Shown piece after piece: positions 35,421 to 46,968 of a stretch of DNA of 64,000 nt (positions are counted from its first letter, which is position 1; each line of letters starts with the position of its first letter). The notes beneath the pieces are model-generated. The model searched no databases and had not been told where the DNA came from. It was given only the letters and a program-made list of their open reading frames with translations. This DNA is from Bimuria novae-zelandiae CBS 107.79. Its lineage: Eukaryota > Ascomycota > Dothideomycetes > Pleosporales > Didymosphaeriaceae. Made by a program: the position numbers and the translations under genes. The stretch spans positions 190,390 to 254,389 of the forward strand of contig ML976700.1 of NCBI GenBank assembly GCA_010015655.1, given 5' to 3'.

Positions 35421-36349
35421 TCAAGCAGGCCACACAGCCCCCTCCGACACCCTCCCTCTCCCCCTCCCCAACCCATCCCCTCCCTGCCCAACATACAGCG
35501 CCTTAGAATACGCCGCCTCCCCCCAAACCGCCCACCTTATCCCCGCCGGCACAAACACCACATCCCCCACCGCGAGCCTCACCTCCTCCTCCTCCCACCC
35601 CTCCACCTTAACCCCCACCACCCCATCCACAACCTCCAGCGCCGTATGTCCCAGTAGCACCCACGTCTGTGCTTCCGCCCCCTTGGGGTAATTTAAAAAA
35701 AGTAATCGTGCCTTCTGTGAAGTTGCCGTCCGACTGTGTGGGCGTTATAAACGGCTCGACAATAGCGTACGTAGTATTCCCATTCATTTCCGCGAGGTAT
35801 TTCGGGCCGTACGACTTCGCCACGGAAAACTGCGTTTCGCTATCTTTTGCTAATTCATTCGGGCCGTTGTGCCACGCCCCAGCATCCCCCACCGTACCAT
35901 TCGCGTCGAAGTCCATGGGCGGGGAAAAAGCCAATTGCGCGAAGACGTCGAAGGCCTCAAGCTGGGTGATGATATCAGGATCACCGCCTGGGGAAGAGAA
36001 GTTTCCAAGGGGAAAGGGGGAGAAGGTGGGAGAGGTGTAGTTGGCTGAGGCGAGGAAGTAGAAGAGGTATTCGAAGCCGCCGGGTTGGATGACGCCCACC
36101 ATTTCTGTAAACGGGTCGAGGATCTGGAAAGAGTGCGTTGTGTGGGGTGGGACGGCGCCGTAGTCGCCGGGAAAGAATATGCGGCCGGCTGCCGTCGAGC
36201 TCGTGTGCGCGCACGACGTATGGACGGACATACTCCGGCACCTTGGTGACTACCAGAGTAGTATTGTCTCCTCTTGTGTGAACAACGCGTCCCACAGCAA
36301 CGATACCACAGAAGCTGAAGAGACTGGTGCTAAAGCAGGGGAACAGCAT
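35421..36349 (-). pseudogene. Quercetin 2,3-dioxygenase-like cupin, decayed
   Basis: The first ORF part (from ATG 36349) gives a signal-peptide-like start and VPEYVRPYVVRAHELDGSR. The next recognisable part is in another frame: FFPGDYGAVPPHTTHSFQ, then VGVIQPGGFEYLFYFLA. About 60 residues of the first cupin, including the expected HxH...E metal ligands, are missing at the junction near 36.18-36.2 kb. A second break near 35.68 kb lies in a run of five G (on the minus strand), after ITFFKLPQGG. Dropping one G puts AQTWVLLGHTALEVVDG and a second cupin (VGDVVFVPAGIRWAVWG) in frame. Intact relatives open the flavonol ring using a metal ion; this copy should not be active. Confidence 0.7.
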
Positions 36350-37139
36350 CTTTCCAAATCGAATTCCCGTTCATGAAAGAAACTACATTTTATGTTGAGG
36401 GGTGCGGTCTTGACTTATATCCCTCCTATGAAACCCCTGCACCCATCCCATCCCCATCCCGCAGATCGATCTACCATCTCACCAGCAGGGAAACAAAAAA
36501 CGCATCCCCGCGCCAACCTACCGACATGGGTCGGCCCGCTCTGGCACAGAGCTTTTCCTCGATGGGCGATGAGGGACCGGGGTGTGTGCCGAGGGGGATG
36601 TACGAGGCGCACACCTGAGTTGTACGAAACGTTGAATTTATTCTACTGTGTAGATTGGAAAGTTGGGGTTGGGGTGTGGTGTTGTGTAGGGGAGGATAGG
36701 GTTAGGAGGTTATAGCGGTAAGGACACGGGGCTAGCTCGGTGATCGAGGAGCGAAGGCAGGTGTGTGAGTACGCATGTGCGAAACAAGAATGTACGAAAT
36801 CGCGTCGCCGACGCTTAGTCCATTTAAGCCTCGATCAACGTCGTGGGGGCTAAAAATCTTGTGTATTGCGCGGCCGCCGAGGCCAGAGTATCACGAACAT
36901 TAGATCCTCGTCGCCGGCCAGAATAAGTGCAAAGATTGCGTCGCTGGGCGATGAAGATATTGAAGAAATGTACAAGAAAGTAGGGAAAAAGGGACGCCGA
37001 CATCGCCAAGTTGATTGGAGATCCACCCTCCTAGTGCGCCGATGCTATGCTGCATATCCTGATCCCAATTTCAAGACCTAATATATACAATACAAGCGCG
37101 ACACTACGTACCTCATAGGGTTGCACGTCTGACGTCTTC
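36350..37139. other. Intergenic stretch, no gene recognised
   Basis: Between the cupin pseudogene and the folate-ligase gene. Short open frames only. A G/T-rich segment (36650-36715) has no clear role. Confidence 0.4.
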
Positions 37140-39225
37140 TTACACACTTTCCGGATAATGGAACATATACTCGCCTCCCGCAGGCGCCGACGAGCTTCTT
37201 TGTTTTTTAACAAACTTTGTCTTCTTTCTGCCCTCGGAGTCGTTAATGTGGCCAGACTTTGAAAGTGTATGACTTGACTTTGTGGCTCTGACGCGCTTTT
37301 CCCCTTTGTAGCTCGATCTCTCTGGTAGCGAAGACTTTGCAAAGTTCGTGGCCGTGACCGATTTGGGGTCGAATGCGCGGAAGTCCTGCGATCGGACATT
37401 GTGTTCCTCAGCTGGGTACTCTACTTTAGGCCGGTCGACCTCGTGGTAACGTATCAAAGGATTCCTGGCAGGTGCATTGCCTTCAGATCCGTCTATCTGT
37501 CGGTCCGGGAACGCGACCGAGGTTCTAGAGTCGAAAGTCCTGTTCGTGGGGCGGATAGGGACAGTGCTCTCAACACTTTCCGGGAATGTTACTTTCGCAG
37601 GAGGCAGGCTCGGTGTGCTCTGTGGAGTAAATTCCCCAAAGCCGAAAGACTTCATCTCCTCTTCGAGACGCTCAATCTCTAGCCGCAGCTGCTTCGCTTC
37701 TTCCGATTCGCGTATCTTGACCCCTATGCGGACTGGTCTGCTTATAGCTTGCTTATTATCATCTTCGCTTTGCCGTTCTGCAACCTTTTCGAGTAAAGCA
37801 GCCTCGACCCGTTCTTTCTCATCCATATCTATCTGGCGTATGGACGGAAACTCTGCATTGTTAAGCAGTCCTTCTTGGGCAACCTGGTGCTCGCGAAAGA
37901 AGTCCCCAACAAGGTATAAACTACCCGTCAAGACAATGTGCGCAGACGGCGATAGGTATTTGGCGGCGCACAAGGCCCTGTAGACGCCACGCTTTGGAAT
38001 AGCCAAGCCTGTGATGTCGGGGCGGAGTTCCTTTGCGACACTCAACAATACCTTGGGATCCAAAGGCTTCACCCACGGCATGCCTTCGACAGGGTTGAAG
38101 CTCGTTGTGATGATGTTGTCGCCGGGCTTCAACAACTTTCTGAGGAACGCACGTGGATCTCTTCCCTCTGTCATGGCAATGACCCATGTGATGGGCCATT
38201 TTCCATTGGAGTCAACGCTCTCGTATTTTTTGCTCGGAGGTCTTCCCTCCAATTTTTTCTTCACGTAATCTCGCAACGTATCGGCTGCGTCTTCGTTATG
38301 AGCGCCATCGACCAAGACTTGTCTAAAAGAGCCGAAGACAACGGGGACCTTTACGCTATGCTGGCGCCCCTGGAGAACTGTCTTATTTTTAAGGCCCTTC
38401 AGAATTTTGACGTTCTGCTTCCAGTCCGCTGACAAGTCCATGCTTCTGAGGACTTGCAGATAGGCAAGGAAGGCCATGACAGCATTGTCGAGTTGATACG
38501 GCAGTTTCCCTTCGGCGAAGGCCTTGAAATATGCTGATTTGAACAGGGTACTGCTGAGCTCTTGTGTGTCCACTAGAATGCGAGGCCCTGCCCCTATCTC
38601 TCGGGCATAATCTTCAATTACTTGATGCACCCAGATATCGTTCATTGGGTTCACGAGATATGGCACATTGGGTCGCAAAATACCGGCCTTGTGGGAGGCG
38701 ATCTCCTCGAGTGTGTCGCCCAGGAAACCCTGATGATCGCGAGCAATCTTTGCAATGACGGAAACAACCTGGTTGTTAAGAATGTTGGTGGCATCGAGCT
38801 TGCCGCCCATGCCGACCTCGATGACGCCTACATCGACCTTGTTCTCGTTGAAAAGCGTAAAGGCTGTCGCTGTAAGTAGCTCGAATTCGGAGGCGTTGAT
38901 GTTCTCTCGTTGGTTCAAATTGATGAAATGGTCCTCAACTTTGCGAAATTCCCGTTCGGACACAGGCTCGCTGTTGATGTTGATACAGTCCCATCTAGCT
39001 AGCGTCAGCAGCTGATCGAGGGCAGGCGGAACACGTGATGGGCTACCTATTGACTAAATGAGGCGATGTGAAGCGTCCATTCTTGATGCATCTGCGTGTC
39101 AATAGGTGGCTTGTGAGACCGCATATTGAGCCTTTGCCGTTGGTGCCAGCTACGTGGACGGCCTTCCAAGGGAACTGGACGTTCTGAAGCAGACGGCTGA
39201 TCCGCTCAAGCCCCGGCTGAATCAT
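37140..39225 (-). CDS. Dihydrofolate synthase / folylpolyglutamate synthase family protein with long C-terminal extension, 677 aa
   Basis: Mur-ligase-type enzymes of this family add glutamate to (dihydro)folate using ATP. Exon 1 (39047-39225) starts MIQPGLERISRLL and carries the P-loop GTNGKGS at residues 27-33, then FTSPHL. A 52 bp intron leads to exon 2 (37140-38994) with RWDCININ and the family signature VGVIEVGMGGKLDATNI. The second-domain motif VLVDGAHNEDAA and the C-terminal LTGSLYLVGDFFR follow. The exon sum is 2034 nt. The short N-terminus and DATN pattern resemble yeast FOL3-type enzymes. After the catalytic part, ~230 extra residues follow: charged, with a coiled-coil segment (AKQLRLEIERLEEEMKSFGF) and a basic Ser-rich tail. 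That is longer than usual for the family. Confidence 0.85.
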
Positions 39226-39745
39226 GGGCACGGTTTTAGGACGTCTAGGACAGCATGGATATCTGTAGGCAATCGCTAGGGGGGTCGAGTTTTATGAAAC
39301 GAAGAGTCACAATCGGGCATTTGAATGTTCTGCAGACGATGGCGAGTCGACGGTAACCGAAGAAACGCTAGTGTTGCAGTTTGAGCTTGGCACTTCCTAG
39401 GGCTGGTCCGCGCTTACCCCAGGTCAAACAAGAGAGAGAGACAACGTAGTGCGCAACCTGAGAATTGTATCCATCTGCCATCTTAGTGTAACTGCCTTAT
39501 AGTTTTATTGCAAGCCGCTGCCAGATACATAGCTGGTGCGCTCGCCCGTTGCGACCTGTCCATTCCTCAGTCCCGGTCCCAGTCCCAGTCCCAGTCCCAG
39601 TCCCAGTCCCAGTCCCAGCCTCAGCCTCACACTTTTTAGGCAGGGCCCTCCTCGCTTCGCGCCTGCCTCCGAAACAACGCTCCTAAGGCCCATCGCGCAG
39701 CCGCCACATCAACAACAACCACACGACGACTTCTTATCCACAACC
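39226..39745. other. Divergent promoter region of the folate ligase and the disordered protein
   Basis: About 520 bases between two genes read outward. It contains a hexamer microsatellite at 39566-39621 and T/C-rich stretches. Promoters for both genes should lie here, but no specific site is recognised. Confidence 0.45.
39566..39621. repeat. (CAGTCC)n-type hexamer microsatellite
   Basis: About eight to nine tandem copies of the six-base unit agtccc, with variant units at both ends. It lies ~130 bases before the ATG at 39746, in the presumed 5' leader. Because the unit is six bases, the run is open in all frames and would give Ser-Pro repeats if translated. Confidence 0.85.
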
Positions 39746-40921
39746 ATGGGCCTTCCAGTCTGGTCGTTCGAGGCCCCGCAGCCGTCGCTGCTGAAGAGCG
39801 ATCCCACGCGCCCCGCTCGCTCGCCCATTAGGAGGCGGCCCGCGCGCGCTCCACGCTCTCCGCGCCTACGCGATGCCGATGCGCAGGCAACGCTGTCGTC
39901 GTCGCGCCCGTCTAGGGCCTATCCCCCCGCTCCACGCGTGCCTACACGCACCCACACGCGACGCGAGGAACACCCGCTGCTCACGCTGCCCGCCCTCACG
40001 CCCAACTTCGCGCCCGCCGCGCATCGACGGAGAGGGGTCACTCGAGCGCACGTCCTCCGACGCCCCGAGACGCGCTCGCCTGCGCCCGAGGGAGACGCTC
40101 CGGCCGGCGCAGACGAGGACAGCAGCGAAGATGCCGTGGGCTTCCCGCCGCTGCGTCGCATGGGTCGCCGCACCATTGCCGACGGGCCGCTACCTGCGAG
40201 CTCACTGCGCGAGTCCTGGAGCCCAGCCACCACCCTCGATGGCCTAGGCGATCGCGAGCGCAGCATGAGCCCCGTCGTGGACGACCACTGGGAGACGATG
40301 CTTACCGGTGTCGCGCCCGACCCCATTGCGCCTACTGCAGAGTCGTCGTTCGCCTCAGCCGCCGCCTCAGCCTCCTTCTCGACCTCGCATCCCAGCTCGC
40401 GCGCCGGAAGCTCCAACTCGAACTCGGCCGCTTCTTCGCGCACCCACCTGACCGTCCCGTCGCGACGCCAGTCCTGGTCCAACGACAATTTCCTGCGTGC
40501 GTGCGATACGTCTGAAGACGACAGCGCATCTGACACCGAGGCGGAGGAGGAGACCATCAGTTTCAGTATGTTGCCTCCGAGGCGTGCACCTGGCGTTGCG
40601 TCGAACGAGCCTCCCCCGCGAGATCCCCGCTACTCGCGTGCCATCCGCGAGCGATCACGCGAGTCGACCAGCTGGGTGCGGAGCTTCTACGGCGAAGTGC
40701 CCTTTGAGCACGCCCGCCGCATGGAGGCACAGCTCGCGGCTGAAGAACGCGCCGCCACCGACGAGGAGAGGACGATCGACGAGGAACTGCGCGACGCGCG
40801 CACCCTGCTGGAGAGACTGACGCGGAGAGACGACATTTCGGACGACTTCTGGGCCTCGGTTGGCCTGCGACGCCCTGTTGCTGACCGTGTGGAGCGGATC
40901 CAGCAACGCGAACGCTTGTAA
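39746..40921 (+). CDS. Disordered Arg/Ser/Pro-rich conserved-type hypothetical protein, 391 aa
   Basis: Single exon from an ATG in good context (caaccATGG), reading MGLPVWSFEAPQPSLLKSD. The frame stays open upstream without another ATG, so this start is preferred. Composition is strongly biased: Arg/Pro/Ser/Ala, with basic N-terminal repeats of the type RSPIRRRPARAPRSPR, acidic patches, and a Ser/Ala-rich middle. The last ~100 residues (WVRSFYGEVPFEHARRMEAQ, then a long Glu/Arg helix) look structured, perhaps a coiled coil. Codon use is highly GC-rich, as expected of a housekeeping nuclear gene. I recognise no domain, and a nuclear location is only a guess from the basic segments. Confidence 0.65.
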   Translation: MGLPVWSFEAPQPSLLKSDPTRPARSPIRRRPARAPRSPRLRDADAQATLSSSRPSRAYPPAPRVPTRTHTRREEHPLLTLPALTPNFAPAAHRRRGVTRAHVLRRPETRSPAPEGDAPAGADEDSSEDAVGFPPLRRMGRRTIADGPLPASSLRESWSPATTLDGLGDRERSMSPVVDDHWETMLTGVAPDPIAPTAESSFASAAASASFSTSHPSSRAGSSNSNSAASSRTHLTVPSRRQSWSNDNFLRACDTSEDDSASDTEAEEETISFSMLPPRRAPGVASNEPPPRDPRYSRAIRERSRESTSWVRSFYGEVPFEHARRMEAQLAAEERAATDEERTIDEELRDARTLLERLTRRDDISDDFWASVGLRRPVADRVERIQQRERL

Positions 40922-41669
40922 CGAATACTTCATCATGACTAGGTTGCTGACCTGCTGGCTGGTCTCGACATGGCGACCTTTCTTTTCGAGCCTACGTGTG
41001 NNNNNNNNNNNNNNNNNNNNNNNNNNNNNNNNNNNNNNNNNNNNNNNNNNNNNNNNNNNNNNNNNNNNNNTTCATTCGGTACTACACTTTGTATGTTTGC
41101 CATCAGGATCAGTTGGCCTCTTACGATTTTACTTTAATGTGTGCATTTGCAAAAGCAGTTGTAGTGGGGCTATGGGTCTATTGTATTAGGATTTGGAGAT
41201 CATCTCCCGGCAATGCGCTTCCTGCCGTGAAGAGTTGGCGTCAAGTGGCATCATGTGACTTGTTTTCTGGGGATTGGAACGTGTATATCTATCTAGCCCT
41301 TTGAGTTACCTATGGTAGACGAGGTGCTTGGGACAAGGAATGGAAAAGCGTTGGCACTTTGGTTGTGCTAGGCTGCTCAAGTTTTGCCATGTTAACATAC
41401 TGCGCGTGATGAGTTCATGTTCTCCAGCTCAGCGGTGGACGCATTTGCCAGCTTTCGCATTCCTGCAAGGTGCGGGTCCAAAAGCTTGGTGAGTAGCTAC
41501 TTGGAGCGCATGCACTACGTGAAGATCATTCGGTAATGCGTCATTTGTTGGACTTTGGTGTTGAGGTTGACAACTGTGGTTCGCATTCGTGCCATGGTCC
41601 CTCTGCGCGCCGCGGTACCATCTTAACACTCCCCACGACGGGCGCAGGGGATCTCAAAGCCTCTAACGC
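40922..41669. other. Intergenic stretch with an assembly gap
   Basis: Convergent 3' flanks of the disordered protein (plus) and the cyclase (minus). Contains 70 N at 41001-41070. No gene recognised. Confidence 0.5.
41001..41070. other. Assembly gap (70 N)
   Basis: Run of N in the 3' flank of the gene ending at 40921. Confidence 0.95.
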
Positions 41670-44154
41670 TCATTCTCGAGCGATGGTGTTCATCGCTGGG
41701 ACATACTCATGTTCGAATCGACCTAGAGCTCGAATTGAGAAGTGGAACTTGTAGTTAGGGTACTCGATTGTGCTGAGACATGTAAGCAGGAGAAGTTTAT
41801 CATCAAACACACCACTTACCAGGTGCAGTTGAAGATGCCCGAAACTGCTTCCTGCAGCCATTCTCCGTTCGGTTGTTGACGACGACGTATGATCTATTAC
41901 AAATCAGTTATGTCCTTTCCCAGATTAATGCGCTTTTGAATATACCTCCAGCCCGCGCGCAATAACAGCTCTGTCGGGGAAGCGAGCGGCCATCAATCCA
42001 AGAACTGCCCAAGCTGTGTTCACCACTTGACTCTCTTCGTGCTCGACATATTCCCTCCGCTCACAGCTTTCCCAATGCTCGCCCCATCCGCCGTCATCCT
42101 TTTGCTTCTCTACCAAAAAGTGGCATGCCCGTCGGACCTCCTCGGACGTCGCATACGTGAGTCCCGTGGCTGCCAACCCTTCAAGCGCGAACATCGTCCC
42201 GTAGGTGAAACATATACCCCACGATCCATACCAGCTCCCGTCCTGCCACTGATTGCTCTTCAGATACCCCGTCGCAGACTGTATCACTTCATCGATCTTC
42301 TTCCCCGCATGCGATGGATAGTACTTGCGAAACATCGCCAAACCGGTGATAACCGCTGTAGTGCACTCAGGATATGAATACTCCACCATGCACCGGTCGA
42401 AGACCTCGGCAGGGTTCAACAGCTCGATGTATGTCCCCACCCGCGCTTTCTCGTAGCTTCCGAAGCCGTGGTCGGGGTTCTGCATTTTCAGGAGCGTGTC
42501 GACGCAATCGTATAGACGCTGTTTTGAAATGAGCTTCGAAAACCCACTGCATTGGGGTTAGCCACCACACTAAATGATCTATACGCAGGTTCCAAGCAGA
42601 CCGGACAAAGCTTACAGTTCTTCCTGCAGCATCAGAGTTGCTTTCAACCCCTCCGCCGCGCAATCGGAAACGATGTAGCTCTGATCCCTCGTGCTGAAGG
42701 GCCATCCACCTTTCCTGGCTTGTCGAAACGGATCATCAACATCATCACGAAACTGCGATACCTCGAGAAACTTGTGGGCCTTCTCTAATACGGAATTGAA
42801 CTGCGCATCTTCGCCCAAGCCTGCCTCAACGATGGCGATCACGGAGAAGGCCGTATCCCAAAGCTGCGCGCCGTTCGTGCCCCCAGCGTTCAGACCCACC
42901 TCGTCGCGCCACAGATACGGGAGGACCTTCTCCCAGTGCAGTTTTACGGCCGAATTGTTAGCGCCGTCGGCGAAATGCACGGCGACGGTGTGGAACGCTT
43001 TGTTCACGGTTGCAATGTCGTTGTAGGCTGTGTTTTCGTCTTCGCGTCTGATAAGAGCGCGGACTACGGCGTTGGCGTGGGAGTGGAGCCAAAGAGGGCG
43101 GATGTACCATTCCCAGGTTCGCAGGACGTGGTTGACTACCGTGAGGAATAGATTGAGAGGGCGTTTTCTGTCCACTGGGCTGACGGTGTGAATATACTCG
43201 TTGAAGTTTATTGAGTCGTAAGGTTGGGTGTATAATTCTCTGCGGAGCGCGAGAAGAAAGTCGTTAAGGGGGATTTGGCATCGGTTGGAATATAGATAGG
43301 AGACGGGGAGGTAGACGGAGCGGCATTGGACCCACCATCTCCACGGATGTATCGGTATCCATGTTGGGAGAGTCCTAGCTTTGTCAATCTATTTCTATCA
43401 TCCGATTGTGAGTCGAGGCATTACCAGAGCTCCGACGGAACAGGCTGCACACCCTCCCACTCATACAAATTAAGCAGCGCGAGCCAATACCTCCCCCACT
43501 GTGGCACCGCCACCGCACCACCTACACACACCCGTCAACATCACTCCCCTATGTGCTTCCATCCAGCAATGCGCTACCCCACTCACCCATTCCCCTTATC
43601 CAACCCCTCGCTCTCACAGTGACCGCATGCCCCTCATCTATCCCCAGTATCCTCAGGCTCACATAATACAGCACCGTCGCAAAAAGTGTCGATCGCCCAG
43701 GGATATGCAGACCCCACCCACCATCATCGTTCTGGTACCGACACACCCACTGTGTCATATCGATCGCCCATTCCGCTGGTATGGCTCCGTCGGTTATGTA
43801 CAGCGCGACGACGAGGCCGGGGAGCGTGAAGCTGGGACCGGCGTAGCTGGAGGACCAGTGGCCAGATTCTAACTGCAGCTGCGAGTAGAATAACAGGCCG
43901 TTGCGTGCGGCGGAGGAGTATGTGTGGGGAGGAGGCAGGGAGGTGGAGGGCTATAGGGGTGTTAGTGGGGAGGGAGCGGAGTGGGGAGGGGGAAATACGC
44001 TTGCGAGACCGAGGAAGTATTTCTCGGCGAAGGTTTGGGGGCGAGAGGTTGGGAGGGCGGTGGCGGGGAGGTAGGTCCAGGTGTGGACGCCGATGGCGGA
44101 GGTGTGGAGGCGCCAGCGGGTGGGGTCGGTTTTGGGGAGGGAGTCTGAGGTCAT
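41670..44154 (-). CDS. Oxidosqualene cyclase (lanosterol synthase family), 717 aa, seven exons
   Basis: OSCs cyclise 2,3-oxidosqualene to a sterol or triterpene skeleton at the ER or lipid-droplet membrane. Exons by eye: 43999-44154, 43587-43950, 43425-43521, 42616-43374, 41946-42546, 41820-41893, 41670-41772; they sum to 2154 nt, exactly in frame. Seen in order: [17 protein letters not shown]; the QW repeat [49 protein letters not shown]; the catalytic VSDCAAE (OSC-type D-C, not the DDTA of hopene cyclases); [41 protein letters not shown]; and the C-terminal [10 protein letters not shown]. All key elements are intact. It may be the housekeeping Erg7, but oddities such as SSYAGPSF where EYGGPMF is usual could mean a divergent paralogue with another product. 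The neighbour is a transporter gene. Confidence 0.85.
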
Positions 44155-44859
44155 GGTGTGCGAGATTAATCGTCTTTTGGAGGTGTGGTTGTAGTTAGGT
44201 ACGAAAAGGCTCTGTCGTGCAACAAACAACTAAGGAGCAAAAATAAGCGGATAACTTAATCTATGACCACAAAAGCTATAGAAGAACCGACAAGGGGGAA
44301 AACGATTCGAGAGAATAAGATATAGGATCTTGAAATGTTCGGAGCGCCAAGGTTTCCGATCCCGCAAGGACTACGCCTCCATACCAACAGATTGGTTTCT
44401 TGCAATGACGATCCTATTGGCTAGCGGCAAACATAATTTTTTTGTTGCACATCTTTGTATCTTTTGGTATTATAGATCGCTGCGATTCGCCTGAGCAAAT
44501 ATCAATTCCCAATCTCAACTTTTGAAGTGTCATTTTTCACCTGCACAAAGTCGCTACCTAAGGTACATACAGTGCGCGTTGACGCCTCAGAAGACGTCAT
44601 GTTCATAGAGCAGAACGTTTGTTTCCATTATTACTCGTCTGTATTAGAGAAAATCACTAGCTATATTATATTAAATTGACTTTGGGAGCTTCGTAAGCTT
44701 CGTGAAGCCGCGGTAGAACGAGTAAAAAAGAACTTGATTTGTGCCAAATAGCTTAATTTTACCACCCTTAAAAGTCATGCTCCTTTTCTTTCGGCGCGGG
44801 TCAATGCCCTACTGACAATGCATTAAATAATTTAGTATATGTTTTGTGTAAGCGTACGC
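44155..44859. other. Intergenic stretch, AT-rich
   Basis: Promoter side of the cyclase gene (left) and 3' flank of the transporter (right). No gene or repeat recognised. Confidence 0.4.
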
Positions 44860-46968
44860 TCAAGCAATCTTCCCTCCGCCTTCTGTGACCTCAGCAGTCT
44901 CTTCACTTTGCCCCAACTTCTCCGACTGTTCAGTATCGTTCGCGGTCTCTTTCTCATCTACCTTTTTCGGCGCGTCACGGTACTTAAACCATGGCATGAA
45001 CAAGCTAACCACCATTGCCATCCCGGCAAAAGGGAACCCAATTGCAAACGTATATCTCAAGGCTTGGACATAACTTCTCGCAATACCTGCAGCGCTGCTA
45101 GCCGGGAAGCTAGCCAACGCACCCGGTGTGGCACCGGCAGCTAGGATCATGACGGGATCGAGCTCAGGAACAAAGCGTCGTAGAGCTTGGACGAGCTTGC
45201 TCTGGAAAACCACCTGCGCTGTTGGGATCAATAGAGCACTTCCCATCGATTGACTGACTGATCATAGTTAGGCACCCAGAACAGCGAGGTTACGCAGTGA
45301 GTCGTGCTTACAGATGATTGTAGGCGTCGCAGTGGAGACATCCTTCGTCTTGACCACGACTTTTGAAAGCATCAGCGGGATAGTGAGACACGCTCCGTTC
45401 CCAATGCCCAGCAAGATTTGAACCCCTATCCATGGACCTGCCCCTGACCTTTCGTCCAAGAGCATAAGAAGTCCAGAACCTATGGCTGCGATGATAGGAC
45501 CGGTGATGAGGAACGGATTGTGGATCCCCGTCACGGCGATAAAGCCTCCAATCATGATCTGGGTTATCGTGAGACCCAGTATGACTGGTATAAGCCTCAC
45601 ACCGGAAGAGATTGCCGAAGCGCCTCGAACGGCTTGGAAGTATATGGGTAAGTAGAATAAGGCTAAGTTGAAGCAACCCGCAATACTGCGGAGCGATCAG
45701 TAACCATTGCCAGTAGAAGCGTAGAGAGAGCTTCCAAGAATTCAAAGATAGCACCCACAAGCAGAACTCTATTTTTGAGGAAGCTGGGCATGATGAGAGC
45801 CCTTTCTCCTTGATACCATTGATCGAGGGTGAACAATGCAAGAAAAACGGGCGTCGCGACCAAAGTCCCGATTACTTCTGAGCTTTTCCAGGGCTTCTCC
45901 ACACCTGCCCAGCGCAGAGCAAGGGTGAAGCACACCACGGTGGCGCCGATTAGTATTGCACCCGGTATATCCATCTGTAGGACTTTCTCCTTCATACTTG
46001 CCGGCGTTGGAGCTGCAGCATTAGGTGCATGGAATGCGAAAAGCATGGCCAACGCCGCAATACCACCAAATGGCAAGTTGATATAGAAGCTGGAGATTTG
46101 TAAGCGGAAGAACCCTAAGAGGGAAAGAACTACATACCACCATCTCCAAGACACGTTCTCAGTAAAACCTCCCCCTATCAACGGGCCCACCACTGACGCT
46201 AATGCAAAGGTCGCTGAAAGTGAAAGCTTGTCATCGCCGGTCGCATCCTCGGTCTCGATGAAAACGAGATTATAATGAAGCATCCTCCAAAGGTGCCTGC
46301 ACAGCCTGCGCCAGTGACTGCACGACCAGCGATGAATGCATCACTGTTTGGTGAGAGCGCTGCACACAATCAGAGTCGACTCGATACCACTTCTAGAGCA
46401 CTTCAGAACCTCGTCGAATCATCAACTACCACGCCACGTCTGCCTAGGCGCAGGCGCACGTGTAATGACTGCCTAGAGAACGGATCTCGTTTCCAGAGCA
46501 CTTACCGCATATCAAACTTCCCACCTCAAAGACAAGTATGTGAAGTGGAAGACGTGCTTCACGGGGAAATACTTGTACGCTTTGCCCCACATGGACTGGG
46601 TAGCAGCCAACGGAAAGTACTGTCAAACCTTTCAGTGTATGTCCCAGGAGTAAGAATAGAAGTACGTCGCGCATATCTTACCATAACAGATCCATACCAG
46701 CCCACGTCTTGTAAGCTATGGAAGTCGTTTGTGATGGATGGTATTGCGGTGGTGATAATGATCTGCGAACGACAGTCAGCAAAGACGCCTCGAATATGCT
46801 TTGCTTGGAGGTTAGGTATTGACAAACCGTATCGAGAGACGCCAGGAAGATACTCAAAACGAGTGCTCCAACAATGGCTGCAAGACGAAAACCCTCTGGG
46901 TATTCATGATCCTCGATGTGTTCGACCGGGTCGGTAACATTGTCACTCTGCTCTGTTTCGTGCGACAT
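44860..46968 (-). pseudogene. MFS transporter, DHA2 (14-TM) drug-efflux type, with apparent frameshifts
   Basis: DHA2 transporters export drugs or secondary metabolites in exchange for protons at the plasma membrane. Exon 1 (46828-46968) starts MSHETEQSDNVTD and has the first membrane segment, LAAIVGALVLSIFLASLDT. Introns with good signals lead to IIITTAIPSITNDFHSLQDV, VGWYGS and AATQSMWGKAYKYF. Family patterns follow: FEVGSLIC, AFIAGRAVTGAGCAGTFGG, VVGPLIGGGFTENVSWRWW, FYINLPFGG and YLPIYFQAVRGASA. The acidic C-terminus ends at 44860. Two places do not join without a frame change: near 46537-46546 (before ILVFEVGS) and near 46213-46227 (before LSATFALAS). Neither has a convincing intron. It is either a pseudogene or a gene with assembly indels; a start at 47073 is also possible. 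Confidence 0.65.

Noticed and set aside
39919..40557. Minus-strand 212-codon frame opposite the disordered protein
   Set aside because: GC-rich coding DNA gives long antisense frames; no motif was seen.
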